A stretch of DNA of 10,907 nucleotides from a bacterium (GTDB lineage Bacteria > SZUA-79 > Acidulodesulfobacterales > Acidulodesulfobacteraceae): contig JAJYWW010000057.1 in the NCBI GenBank assembly GCA_021791295.1, positions 1 to 10,907 of the forward strand, given 5' to 3'. Positions 1-7,446 of this stretch are shown piece by piece (the first letter of the stretch is position 1; each line of letters opens with the position of its first letter). Below the pieces are notes generated by a model, which saw nothing but the letters and a program-made list of their open reading frames with translations, did not search any database and had not been told where the DNA came from. The position numbers were made by a program, and so were the translations under genes.

Positions 1-19
1 AAAATATAATATAAATAAA

Positions 20-868
20 ATGGAAGAATATATTAAAAAAGCGAAGGTTTTGCTTGAAGCCCTGCCGTATATACAGGAGTTTGCCGGCAAAACTTTCGTG
101 ATAAAATTCGGAGGCTCGATAGCCGTAGATACCGGTTTAAAAGAAAGCTTCATTAAGGACGTTATACTTTTAAAACTTATCGGAATAAATATTATTATTA
201 TTCACGGGGGAGGAAAAGAAATAGACGTTCTTTTAAAAAAGCTTGATATAAAGGCAAATTTTTTTGAAGGCTATCGCATTACGGACGAAAATACCATGGA
301 AGTAGTCGAGATGGTATTGTCGGGAAAAATAAACAAAGACCTTGTTGCTTTAATAAATAAATTCGGCGGACGCGCCTGCGGTTTATCCGGAAAAGACGGA
401 AATCTTATTACTGCGGAAAAAATAAATTCGGGCAGCGTCGATCTGGGTTTTGTAGGAGAGGTTAAAAAAGTAGATAAAAAGATTTTATTGACCTTAGACC
501 CGTCGTTTATTCCGGTTATAGCTCCGGTAAGCATGGACAAGGAAGGCAGAACCCTTAATATTAACGCCGACCTTATAGCATCGGCGGTCGCCGGCGAACT
601 TGAAGCAGAAAAACTGATATTTTTATCAGATCAGGACGGGCTTTTAGATTCTGACGGAGAACTGATTTCGTCCGTTACGACGGGTGAAATCAAAAAATTG
701 ATTAAAGACGGCGTAATTTACGGAGGAATGATACCGAAGGCAAATTCATGCGCCGACGCCGTAAGGCACGGAGTTAAAAAAGTACATATGATAAACGGTT
801 CCACGCCTCACGCTATTTTGTTGGAAATATTTACTAAAAAGGGGATAGGAACTCAGATATCGAATTAA
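20..868 (+). CDS. argB: Acetylglutamate kinase (ArgB), probably arginine-inhibited type
   Basis: The enzyme phosphorylates N-acetyl-L-glutamate with ATP, the second step of arginine synthesis in the cytoplasm. At 282 aa it shows the amino-acid kinase fold: KFGGS (K29-S33) and HGGG (62-65) for phosphate binding, GYRITD with R86 for substrate, NINAD with D184, and GGMIPK with K240. The C-terminus has the usual PHAILLEIFT and GIGT blocks. The first ~24 residues (KVLLEALPYI and around) match the N-terminal helix of arginine-sensitive hexameric kinases such as the Pseudomonas enzyme, and the ~258-aa E. coli enzyme lacks it. Feedback inhibition by arginine is therefore likely (inference). K66 follows HGGG where Pro is usual, and LSDQDG replaces the common LTDVDG. 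The ATG at 20 fits homologues, but the 19 visible upstream bases are pure A/T with no Shine-Dalgarno. It is the first gene of argBDFGH in the window, and the gene upstream is cut off. Confidence 0.97.
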   Translation: MEEYIKKAKVLLEALPYIQEFAGKTFVIKFGGSIAVDTGLKESFIKDVILLKLIGINIIIIHGGGKEIDVLLKKLDIKANFFEGYRITDENTMEVVEMVLSGKINKDLVALINKFGGRACGLSGKDGNLITAEKINSGSVDLGFVGEVKKVDKKILLTLDPSFIPVIAPVSMDKEGRTLNINADLIASAVAGELEAEKLIFLSDQDGLLDSDGELISSVTTGEIKKLIKDGVIYGGMIPKANSCADAVRHGVKKVHMINGSTPHAILLEIFTKKGIGTQISN

Positions 869-880
869 TATAAAGCGTTT

Positions 881-899
881 CTTTTAAACGTATTAAAAG
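881..899. repeat. Perfect 7-bp inverted repeat between argB and argD
   Basis: CTTTTAA (881-887) and TTAAAAG (893-899) are exact reverse complements separated by ACGTA. The repeat lies in the 51-bp argB-argD gap, just before the argD ribosome binding site. The stem is nearly all A/T, so an RNA hairpin would be weak, and there is no T-run to make a terminator. It does not resemble the ArgR box. It could be a protein site or chance in A/T-rich sequence. Confidence 0.3.
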
Positions 900-919
900 T
901 ATAAAAAGGTGAAAAAATA

Positions 920-2122
920 ATGGATACGAAAGAACTGACGAAAAAATATATAATGAATACATACGGCAGATTCGATTTGACTTTAGTCAAAGGAGAAGAC
1001 TGCTTCCTATATGACGAAAACGGAAAACAATACTTAGATTTTGCTTCGGGAATTGCCGTAAATAATTTAGGATACGGCAATAAAGCGGTTGAAGAAGCAG
1101 TTATAAACCAGGTAAAAAAACTGATACACACGTCAAACTATTTTTATACCGAACCTCAGACTAAGCTTGCGGAAAAATTATGCGTTAATTCGTTTGCGGA
1201 TAAGGTTTTTTTCTGCAACAGCGGAGCTGAAAGCGTAGAAGGAGCAATAAAATTAGCAAGAATTTATGCAGGTAAATTTTCCAAAAGAGGATATAAAGTA
1301 ATAGCTATGCAAAATTCTTTTCACGGCAGAACTTTCGGCGCGCTTTCGGCTACCGGACAAGATAAGTATCATAGCGGTTTCGAACCTCTTTTAAACGGAT
1401 TTGAGCACGTTAAATTTAACGATTTAGAATCTATAGAAAAACTGATAAAAGCCGAAAACGGCAAAGACTATTGCGCCGTAATATTGGAACCTGTTCAAGG
1501 CGAAGGCGGAGTTAATATATCGGATAAGGAATACATGAAAGCATTAAGGAATTTGACGGCTCAAAACGATATATCTTTAATTTTCGACGAAGTGCAGGCG
1601 GGGCTTGGAAGGACGGGAAAACTTTTTGCTTATATGAATTACGACGTCGAACCGGATATAATGACGCTTGCAAAACCTTTAGCGGGAGGACTGCCTATAG
1701 GCGCAGTGCTTGCAAACGAAAAGACGGCTAAAGCTTTTGAACCCGGAAACCATGCTACTACTTTCGGCGGCGGGCCGTTAGTTACCGCTGCCGCTAATGC
1801 TTTTTTCGACGAAATAACTAAAGAGGGGTTTTTAGACGAAGTCGTAAATACCGGCAGATACGTTAATGAAGTGCTTAACGGTTTAAAATCAAAATTTTCA
1901 GGTTTGGTTAAAGACGTAAGGTCTATAGGTTTAATAAGCGCGATAGAGTTTTATTCAATTAAATCTAAAGATATAGCCGTGAAATTAATAAATGAAGGTT
2001 TTTTGACTACCACTGTTCAGGATACCGTGCTAAGGCTGACGCCGCCGTTGATTATCAAAAAAAACCACATAGATCTATTAATTGATGCCATAGTTAAAAT
2101 TATTGAAGATTATAAAAAATAG
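920..2122 (+). CDS. argD: Acetylornithine aminotransferase (ArgD)
   Basis: This PLP-dependent class III aminotransferase converts N-acetylglutamate semialdehyde plus glutamate to N-acetylornithine. In many bacteria it also acts as succinyldiaminopimelate aminotransferase for lysine. The 400-aa length is normal. Visible motifs are the cofactor phosphate loop SGAES (101-105), SFHGRT (133-138), EPVQGEGG (190-197), and FDEVQAGLGRTG (222-233) with D223 facing the PLP nitrogen. The Schiff-base lysine is K252 in LAKPLAGG, where LAKGLGGG is usual; the motif is otherwise intact. TTFGGGPL (280-287) is the conserved second-subunit contact. The ATG at 920 has a good Shine-Dalgarno (AAGGTGA at 906-912, 8 nt from GGTG to the start). 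A specific ornithine or GABA transaminase is possible from fold alone, but the position between argB and argF settles the call. Confidence 0.95.
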   Translation: MDTKELTKKYIMNTYGRFDLTLVKGEDCFLYDENGKQYLDFASGIAVNNLGYGNKAVEEAVINQVKKLIHTSNYFYTEPQTKLAEKLCVNSFADKVFFCNSGAESVEGAIKLARIYAGKFSKRGYKVIAMQNSFHGRTFGALSATGQDKYHSGFEPLLNGFEHVKFNDLESIEKLIKAENGKDYCAVILEPVQGEGGVNISDKEYMKALRNLTAQNDISLIFDEVQAGLGRTGKLFAYMNYDVEPDIMTLAKPLAGGLPIGAVLANEKTAKAFEPGNHATTFGGGPLVTAAANAFFDEITKEGFLDEVVNTGRYVNEVLNGLKSKFSGLVKDVRSIGLISAIEFYSIKSKDIAVKLINEGFLTTTVQDTVLRLTPPLIIKKNHIDLLIDAIVKIIEDYKK

Positions 2123-2130
2123 AATGAGGG

Positions 2131-2144
2131 CGCTCTTAAGGGCG
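2131..2144 (+). promoter_or_regulatory. Small GC-rich hairpin in the argD-argF gap
   Basis: CGCTC (2131-2135) can pair with GGGCG (2140-2144), including one G-U pair, around a TTAA loop. It starts 9 bp after the argD stop and ends 17 bp before the argF ATG. It is GC-rich in an A/T-rich surrounding and has no T-tract, so it is not a standard terminator. No clear Shine-Dalgarno stands in front of argF, so the hairpin could affect mRNA stability or argF initiation. This is inference from pairing alone. Confidence 0.3.
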
Positions 2145-2161
2145 GACGGTTAATTAAAATT

Positions 2162-3109
2162 ATGAAATCGGCAAAAAATTTCTTATCTGTTTATGATTTT
2201 TCTAAAGACGAAATATACGATGTTCTTTTAAGGTCTGATATTTTAAAGGCTGAAAGAGGAAGAAAAAATTCATACCTTGAAGGCAAAAAAATCGGAATGA
2301 TATTCGAGAAGTCTTCTACGAGGACGAGAGTGTCTTTTGAAGTAGGCATAGTCGAGCTTTGCGGGCATCCTATTTTTATGTCGTCAAGAGATCTTCAGCT
2401 GGGACGGGGAGAGCCTGTTAAAGATACCGCAAGAGTGTTAAGCAGATATTTAGACGGCGTCGTTATAAGGACTTTTGAACAGGAAAGAATAGAAACTTTT
2501 GCGAAATATTTCGAGAAACCGGTAATAAACGGACTTACCGATTTGTATCATCCCGCGCAGATATTAACCGATATATTTACCGTTTACGAAATAAAGAAAA
2601 GAAATTTAAAAATCGAAAGCAGTTCTATATCCGATGCGGAAAGTATTATAAAAAACTTGAAAATAGTTTATTTCGGCGATGCGAACAATATGGCTAATTC
2701 ATGGATCAGCCTTCAAGCATTGCTTGGTTTTGAACTCATTTTAGCTATGCCGGAAGGATTTGAAATAAACCCTGAAGTCAAAAAAGAATCCGAAAAAAAA
2801 GGCGGCAAATTCAGCGTAATAAACGATAAAATATACGCGGCAAAAAATGCCGACGTTATTACTACCGATGTTTTTATAAGTATGGGGCAGGACGAAGAAA
2901 AAGAAAAAATAGATAAATTAAAGCCTTTTATAATAGACGGTAACGTAGTAAAAAACACAAAAAAAGACGTTATTTTTCTTCACTGCCTTCCCGTCCACAG
3001 AAACGAAGAAGTTACCGAGGAAGTATTTGAAAGGTTTGCGCCTATGGTCTTCGAGGAAGCGGAAAACAGGCTGCATGTCCAGAAAGCTATTATGGAAAAA
3101 ATTTTTTAG
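2162..3109 (+). CDS. argF: Ornithine carbamoyltransferase (ArgF)
   Basis: It transfers the carbamoyl group from carbamoyl phosphate to ornithine, giving citrulline. At 315 aa it has the two-domain layout. The carbamoyl-phosphate loop is SSTRTR (51-56), followed by QLGRGE (79-84), HPAQ (130-133), the ornithine-domain NN in FGDANN (171-176), the SMG loop (240-242), and HCLP (274-277) with the catalytic cysteine C275. These favour an ornithine rather than aspartate or acetylornithine carbamoyltransferase. Deviations from the commonest sequences are GDANN for GDGNN, DVF for DVW before SMG, and about ten extra residues around 150-163, a Ser/Glu-rich linker before the second domain. The start agrees with the family N-terminus, but no strong Shine-Dalgarno is visible. 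The stop codon is part of the argG ribosome binding site. Confidence 0.96.
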   Translation: MKSAKNFLSVYDFSKDEIYDVLLRSDILKAERGRKNSYLEGKKIGMIFEKSSTRTRVSFEVGIVELCGHPIFMSSRDLQLGRGEPVKDTARVLSRYLDGVVIRTFEQERIETFAKYFEKPVINGLTDLYHPAQILTDIFTVYEIKKRNLKIESSSISDAESIIKNLKIVYFGDANNMANSWISLQALLGFELILAMPEGFEINPEVKKESEKKGGKFSVINDKIYAAKNADVITTDVFISMGQDEEKEKIDKLKPFIIDGNVVKNTKKDVIFLHCLPVHRNEEVTEEVFERFAPMVFEEAENRLHVQKAIMEKIF

Positions 3110-3113
3110 GAGG
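3107..3113 (+). promoter_or_regulatory. Strong ribosome binding site of argG, overlapping the argF stop
   Basis: TAGGAGG contains both the argF stop codon (TAG, 3107-3109) and a near-perfect Shine-Dalgarno. It lies 13 nt before the argG ATG, longer than the usual 5-9 nt. The arrangement would let a terminating argF ribosome feed argG initiation. It is the strongest Shine-Dalgarno in the window. Confidence 0.75.
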
Positions 3114-3126
3114 ATAATATTTTATT

Positions 3127-4362
3127 ATGGCTCAATTAAAAAAGAAAAGCAAAAGTGCGAGCAAAACCAATGGTAAAGACAAAATAGTTCTTGCTTATTC
3201 CGGAGGACTCGATACTTCCGTAATTTTAAAATGGCTGATAAACACTTATAAAGCCGATGTTATTGCTTATTGCTGCGACGTAGGACAAAAAGAAGACCTT
3301 GCGGCGGTTAAGGAAAAAGCTTTAAAAACCGGAGCTTCGGAAGCTATAGTAGAAGACATGAAAGAAGAATTTGCCGAAAATTATATATTTCCCGTACTCA
3401 GGGGAAACGCACTCTACGAAGGCGCTTATTTACTCGGTACATCTATCGCAAGACCTTTAATAGCAAAAAGGCAGATAGAAATCGCTGCCGAAAAAGGTGC
3501 AAAGTATGTTGCTCACGGCGCTACAGGCAAAGGCAACGATCAGGTAAGGTTTGAACTTGCATATGCCGCCGTTAATCCCGAAATAAAAGTTATAGCGCCA
3601 TGGAGGGAATGGGATATAGTTTCCAGAGCCGAACTTATTAAATATGCCAAAGATAACGGTATTCCGGTTCCGGTAACCAAGGCGAAACCCTATTCAAGCG
3701 ATAAAAATCTATTTCATATAAGTTATGAAGGCGGAATTTTAGAAGACTTAGAAAACGCACCGGAAGAGTCAATGTTTGAAATAACGGCTTCCCCCGAAAA
3801 AGCTTCGGACAAACCTGAAAAAATAGAAATTGAATATAAAAACGGAAATCCTGTATCGTTAAATAAAAAGAAGATGGCTCCGTTAAACATAGTCGATGCG
3901 CTCAATTTAATAGCCGGCAGAAACGCTATAGGCAGGGCGGATATAGTAGAAACAAGAATTACGGGAATGAAATCCAGGGGCGTTTATGAAACTCCGGCAG
4001 GAACGGTTTTAAGTTTTGCGCACAGGGTAATGGAATCAATAACTTTGACCGGCGAGGAAATAGAACTCAAAAACAGCCTTATTCCGCAATATTCAAAGCT
4101 TATATACGAAGGAAGCTGGTTTAGTCCGGAATTAAAAGCTATTCAGTCGCTTATCGATTCTACTCAAACCGCGGTTAACGGAACAATAGGCTTAGAACTA
4201 TATAAGGGAAACATTAAAGTTTTATACAGAAAATCAAAAAACAGCCTTTATTCCCAAAATATCGTTACTTTCGAGGACGATAAAGGCTCTTATTCCCAAA
4301 ACGACGCAACCGGTTTTATTCACTTAAAGTCTCTAAGGTACAAACTTACAAAACGAAAATAA
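3127..4362 (+). CDS. argG: Argininosuccinate synthase (ArgG)
   Basis: It condenses citrulline and aspartate with ATP (released as AMP and PPi) to argininosuccinate. At 411 aa it belongs to the shorter bacterial/eukaryotic-type family. The N-type PP-loop is YSGGLDTS (24-31). AHGATGKGNDQVRFE (129-143), YSSDKNL (189-195) and the EGGILED turn (201-207) follow, and GMKSRGVYETP and WFSPE sit in the tetramerisation half. The start is preceded by a strong but distant Shine-Dalgarno that overlaps the argF stop. Most homologues begin two or three residues before KIVLAYSGG, so the first ~17 residues (Lys/Ser-rich) are an extra, probably disordered tail. No other ATG fits better. One base separates its stop from argH, indicating co-translation. 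Confidence 0.97.
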   Translation: MAQLKKKSKSASKTNGKDKIVLAYSGGLDTSVILKWLINTYKADVIAYCCDVGQKEDLAAVKEKALKTGASEAIVEDMKEEFAENYIFPVLRGNALYEGAYLLGTSIARPLIAKRQIEIAAEKGAKYVAHGATGKGNDQVRFELAYAAVNPEIKVIAPWREWDIVSRAELIKYAKDNGIPVPVTKAKPYSSDKNLFHISYEGGILEDLENAPEESMFEITASPEKASDKPEKIEIEYKNGNPVSLNKKKMAPLNIVDALNLIAGRNAIGRADIVETRITGMKSRGVYETPAGTVLSFAHRVMESITLTGEEIELKNSLIPQYSKLIYEGSWFSPELKAIQSLIDSTQTAVNGTIGLELYKGNIKVLYRKSKNSLYSQNIVTFEDDKGSYSQNDATGFIHLKSLRYKLTKRK

Positions 4363-4363
4363 A

Positions 4364-5806
4364 ATGAAAAAGAAAACAGAAAACAAAGATGCCGCTCTTA
4401 AGCATAATAACTTCGTCAGGGGTCGTTTTAAAGAGGATATATCCGAAATTACCGCTAATTTTACGGCATCGTTGGATATAGACAAAAAACTTGCCGATTT
4501 TGACATAGACGGCAGTATCGCCCACCTTTGCGCCCTGAAAAAAGCCGGCATAGTTAACGAAAAAGAAAAAAAAGATATAGAAAAGGCTCTTTTAAGAATG
4601 AAAAAAGAAATTAAAACAGGCGAATTAATACTAAATAAAAAATATGAAGATATTCATATGAATATCGAAAAGAGGCTTATTGAACTGCTGCCTTCTTCAG
4701 GACCAAAACTGCATACCGGAAGGTCAAGAAACGATCAGGTATCGGTCGATTTCAGGCTTTACGTAAAAAATGAAATTAAGAGAATTGCGGAGACGCTGAT
4801 AGCTTTAAGGGAAGAACTTGTTTCTTCAGCCTATTCAAACATAGAAACCGTAATCCCCGGCTATACGCACTTTCAGCATGCTCAGCCGGTATCGCTGGCC
4901 CATCATTTGTCAGCTTACTATGAAATGTTTACGAGAGATTTTAAAAAATTAACTTCGGCTTACGAAACAGCAGATGTTTTGACTTTAGGAAGCGGAGCGC
5001 TTGCCGGAGTAGATTTTGATATCGACAGGTCTCTCGAAGCAGAAATTTTAGGATTTGGAAAAGTTTCCAGAAACAGTATGGACGGGGTTTCCGACAGAGA
5101 TTTCGCGATAGAATTTAATTTTTCCCTTTCTATGATAGCTATGCATCTTTCCAGATTTTGCGAAGAACTTATTATATGGAACAGTTTTGAATTCGGTTTT
5201 ATAAAATTAAAAGACGAATTTACGACCGGTTCAAGCATTATGCCGCAGAAAAAAAATCCGGACGTTCTCGAACTGATCAGGGGCAAAACCGGAGGAATAA
5301 TATCCAATCTTATTTCGCTTTTCATTATGATGAAATCTTTACCTCTTACTTACAACAGGGATATGCAGGAAGACAAGAAGCCGGTAATGGAAAGCGCTTC
5401 GACGGTTTACGATTCGCTTGCGATATTTAAAGAAATAATAAAAACCGTGGAATTTAATAAGGATGTTATGTCTAAAGGACTTAAAAACGATACTATTTAT
5501 GCTACCGATATGGCGACTTATTTCGTCAAAAAAGGCTTGCCTTTCAGAAAATCGCACGAAGCGGTCGGCAGAATAGTAAATTACGCGGAAAATAAAGGCA
5601 AAAAACTTTCCGAGTTATCCCTTAAAGAATATAAAAATATTATAGATATTGCAGACAAAGATATATTTAACGTTTTTAATCCCGAAACATCGGTAAATTC
5701 TAAAAAAACGATAGGCGGAACCGCATTCAAGCAAATAAAAAAAACTTTAAAGGATTATGAAAAAGAGATCAGAAACGATAAACTATTTTTATCTTCTCTT
5801 AAATAA
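4364..5806 (+). CDS. argH: Argininosuccinate lyase (ArgH)
   Basis: It splits argininosuccinate into arginine and fumarate, the last step of the pathway, as a homotetramer of the fumarase/aspartase superfamily. Motifs include TGRSRNDQV (118-126), GYTHFQHAQP (166-175) with the general-acid/base region around H169, and the signature GSSIMPQKKNP (289-299) carrying the catalytic serine. The 480-aa length slightly exceeds the usual ~460, mainly from a charged N-terminal lead-in and C-terminal tail. The normally well conserved LWGGRF near the N-terminus reads FVRGRF (17-22) here, an unusual substitution beside the active-site region. The start lies one base after argG with no Shine-Dalgarno (the upstream bases are A-rich), so translation probably depends on coupling. 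The last 50 bases overlap the next gene in another frame. Confidence 0.96.
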   Translation: MKKKTENKDAALKHNNFVRGRFKEDISEITANFTASLDIDKKLADFDIDGSIAHLCALKKAGIVNEKEKKDIEKALLRMKKEIKTGELILNKKYEDIHMNIEKRLIELLPSSGPKLHTGRSRNDQVSVDFRLYVKNEIKRIAETLIALREELVSSAYSNIETVIPGYTHFQHAQPVSLAHHLSAYYEMFTRDFKKLTSAYETADVLTLGSGALAGVDFDIDRSLEAEILGFGKVSRNSMDGVSDRDFAIEFNFSLSMIAMHLSRFCEELIIWNSFEFGFIKLKDEFTTGSSIMPQKKNPDVLELIRGKTGGIISNLISLFIMMKSLPLTYNRDMQEDKKPVMESASTVYDSLAIFKEIIKTVEFNKDVMSKGLKNDTIYATDMATYFVKKGLPFRKSHEAVGRIVNYAENKGKKLSELSLKEYKNIIDIADKDIFNVFNPETSVNSKKTIGGTAFKQIKKTLKDYEKEIRNDKLFLSSLK

Positions 5807-6266
5807 AAAAAGAAATTTTGCATTTTCAATATTTTATGTGTTATTGACCGCAATATCTTTTTTATTATTGTCGGGATGCGCTAAAACCGGCTATCCGCAG
5901 CCTCCAAAAATCGTTCCGCCGCATTCTCCCGTTATATTGAAAGCCGAAAAAAATAAAAATATCGTCCGCATAGTTTATCGCTATGTTTACGATTTAGATA
6001 AAATTAAAGGTTTTTTAATTTATCGCAGTTATTATAAAAACAAAAAAAACGCGCTTAAGTCGCAGTGCAATTCGGCAAAACCTTTTGCTTTTCAAAATTT
6101 AAATTTTAAAAAAAGATTTAGCTTGCAAAATAGTAAATTTTTTTATAATGTTAATAGTAATGTTTTAAAAAACGGCTATTATGTTTTCTGCATAAAAAGC
6201 GTGGGTAATTTCAATATTAAATCGGATTTTTCTAATTATAAAATCATATTTATTAAAATTAATTAA
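5757..6266 (+). CDS. Small outer-membrane-type lipoprotein with Fn3-like C-terminus
   Basis: This 169-aa protein has a long signal sequence: basic n-region to about residue 19, hydrophobic segment 21-38, and lipobox LSGC with the lipidated cysteine at 41. Ala follows the Cys, so no Asp retention signal is present and outer-membrane sorting is expected. The start of the mature protein (CAKTGYPQPP) resembles small lipoproteins found after argH in deltaproteobacteria and the LptM/YifL group (family memory, not searched). The rest alternates strand-like segments (KGFLIYRS at 84-91, NGYYVFCIKSVG at 139-150), suggesting a diverged fibronectin type III fold. It is very rich in Lys, Asn, Phe and Tyr. 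The ATG at 5757 overlaps argH by 50 bp and has AAAGGA only 2 nt away. No later in-frame codon leaves a usable signal peptide. Function is unknown; lysA, often the next gene in such clusters, is absent. Confidence 0.75.
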   Translation: MKKRSETINYFYLLLNKKRNFAFSIFYVLLTAISFLLLSGCAKTGYPQPPKIVPPHSPVILKAEKNKNIVRIVYRYVYDLDKIKGFLIYRSYYKNKKNALKSQCNSAKPFAFQNLNFKKRFSLQNSKFFYNVNSNVLKNGYYVFCIKSVGNFNIKSDFSNYKIIFIKIN

Positions 6267-6308
6267 TATGTTATTATAAAAAATAAAATTTATTAGAGGT
6301 ACGATGCA

Positions 6309-7442
6309 ATGACCATGCAAATTAAGAAAGATAAACTTAATAAGGCCTTTTTTTTATTAAGCATAATTATTATAGTAATTCTTGCATTTCTGCTTTTACA
6401 GAAGAGGTTTGGCCTTTATCTTAAAAAGGCTCCGTTTTCGCTAAAGTTGGTAAGAGTTATCGGCACGGGTTATCGCCTTAAAGGTCCCGCCGGCGTGGCA
6501 TTCGGCAGAAGAAATAATATTTACGTAGTCGATTCGGGCAATTCAAGGATTATGAAGTTTAACATCAGCGGACGTTACATCCGGCAGTGGGGAATAGAAG
6601 GTAGAACTACAGGCGAATTCATGGTTCCGCTTTTTGCGGCCGCACACGGCAATCCTGAAAGAGTTTACGTTGTAGATTCCGGCAATTCAAGAATACAGGT
6701 TTTTAAACCTAACGGAGATTTCGTATCCGAATTCGGAATGTCTAAAAATCAAAAAAGAATGCTTATGCAGCCTACCTGCGTTGCATTTTCCGACGGCAAA
6801 ATATATGTCGCAAACTCCGGAGCCGACGATATTACGGTTTATTCAAAAAACGGCAATTTTTATGAAAGCATAGGGAATTCTTTAATTAAAAGCAATGAAG
6901 GAAACGCTCTTTCGGCAAAAATAAACGGAAGCCAAAAAAGCGGAATCGTCGGGAAAAAAAACAAAAAAGGCAAAAAAAATAAAAAAAATTCCAATTCTTC
7001 GAATATTTCAGGTAAAAGCGCAGTTAAAAACTTAACTATTGCGTTTAAACTTAAAAAACCGGTAAGCATTACCTTTTCTAAGAAATATATTTACGTTTCC
7101 GATTACGGTCTTTCAAAAATACTCGTTTTTAACAGGCAGTTCGATTATATCGGCGCTATCGGAATAAAAGGACAGTCGGGACATATGCTTTATCATCCCG
7201 TCGGTATAGTTTATAAAAACGGTTATCTGTACGTCGCTAATTACGGAAGAAGTATTTTGACGGTATTTAAATTAGCCGGCGGTTATAACGTGGTAAAATC
7301 TTACAATTTTGGAACCCCCGGCACCGGCAAAAATAATTTTAATCATGAATCTAATATATCTATGTCTTTAAACGGAAAATATATTGCGATAGCCGACACT
7401 AACAACAACAGGGTATTGATATACCGTATAATCGGCAGTTGA
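6309..7442 (+). CDS. Membrane-anchored six-blade NHL-repeat beta-propeller
   Basis: This 377-aa protein begins with one transmembrane segment (about 13-30) after a basic start, so the body probably faces the periplasm. Six NHL-type repeats follow at about 58-95, 105-143, 153-189, 248-285, 294-335 and 344-376. They are recognised by recurring IYVVDSGNSRI-like cores, such as residues 71-81 and 120-129. Six repeats would close a propeller used for protein, ligand or surface binding. Between repeats 3 and 4 lies a ~55-residue low-complexity insertion (about 191-245) with a block of almost only Lys, Asn and Gly (216-227). The ATG at 6309 has AGAGGT at 6295-6300, 8 nt away. An ATG at 6304 opens only a two-codon frame. 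The next gene is 4 bp downstream, so the two are probably co-expressed. Binding partner and role are not readable from sequence. Confidence 0.85.
   Translation: MTMQIKKDKLNKAFFLLSIIIIVILAFLLLQKRFGLYLKKAPFSLKLVRVIGTGYRLKGPAGVAFGRRNNIYVVDSGNSRIMKFNISGRYIRQWGIEGRTTGEFMVPLFAAAHGNPERVYVVDSGNSRIQVFKPNGDFVSEFGMSKNQKRMLMQPTCVAFSDGKIYVANSGADDITVYSKNGNFYESIGNSLIKSNEGNALSAKINGSQKSGIVGKKNKKGKKNKKNSNSSNISGKSAVKNLTIAFKLKKPVSITFSKKYIYVSDYGLSKILVFNRQFDYIGAIGIKGQSGHMLYHPVGIVYKNGYLYVANYGRSILTVFKLAGGYNVVKSYNFGTPGTGKNNFNHESNISMSLNGKYIAIADTNNNRVLIYRIIGS
6954..6988 (+). repeat. Poly-A tracts (three A8 runs) inside the NHL gene
   Basis: Three runs of eight A (6954-6961, 6972-6979, 6981-6988) and one of six (6963-6968) sit within 35 bases. 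They encode the Lys/Asn-rich block between propeller blades 3 and 4. Such tracts are prone to replication and transcriptional slippage. The frame is intact in this copy. Confidence 0.85.
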
Positions 7443-7446
7443 TTAA

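Noticed and set aside
5..10. TATAAT hexamer as the argB operon promoter
   Set aside because: It lies in pure A/T sequence, the -35 region is outside the window, and transcription would begin at the start codon. Chance is the simpler explanation.
900..905. TATAAA as a promoter -10 for argD
   Set aside because: The start would fall about 8 nt before the ATG and inside the ribosome binding site, and no -35 is recognisable.
4960..5325. 121-codon open frame on the minus strand inside argH
   Set aside because: It is fully covered by conserved argH coding sequence, has no recognisable domain, and matches what antisense shadows of such codon usage give. The same holds for the other minus-strand frames here.
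6304..6312. ATG at 6304 as a leader peptide or alternative start
   Set aside because: It codes only Met-Gln before a stop that overlaps the real ATG. It could couple initiation, but nothing supports a peptide.
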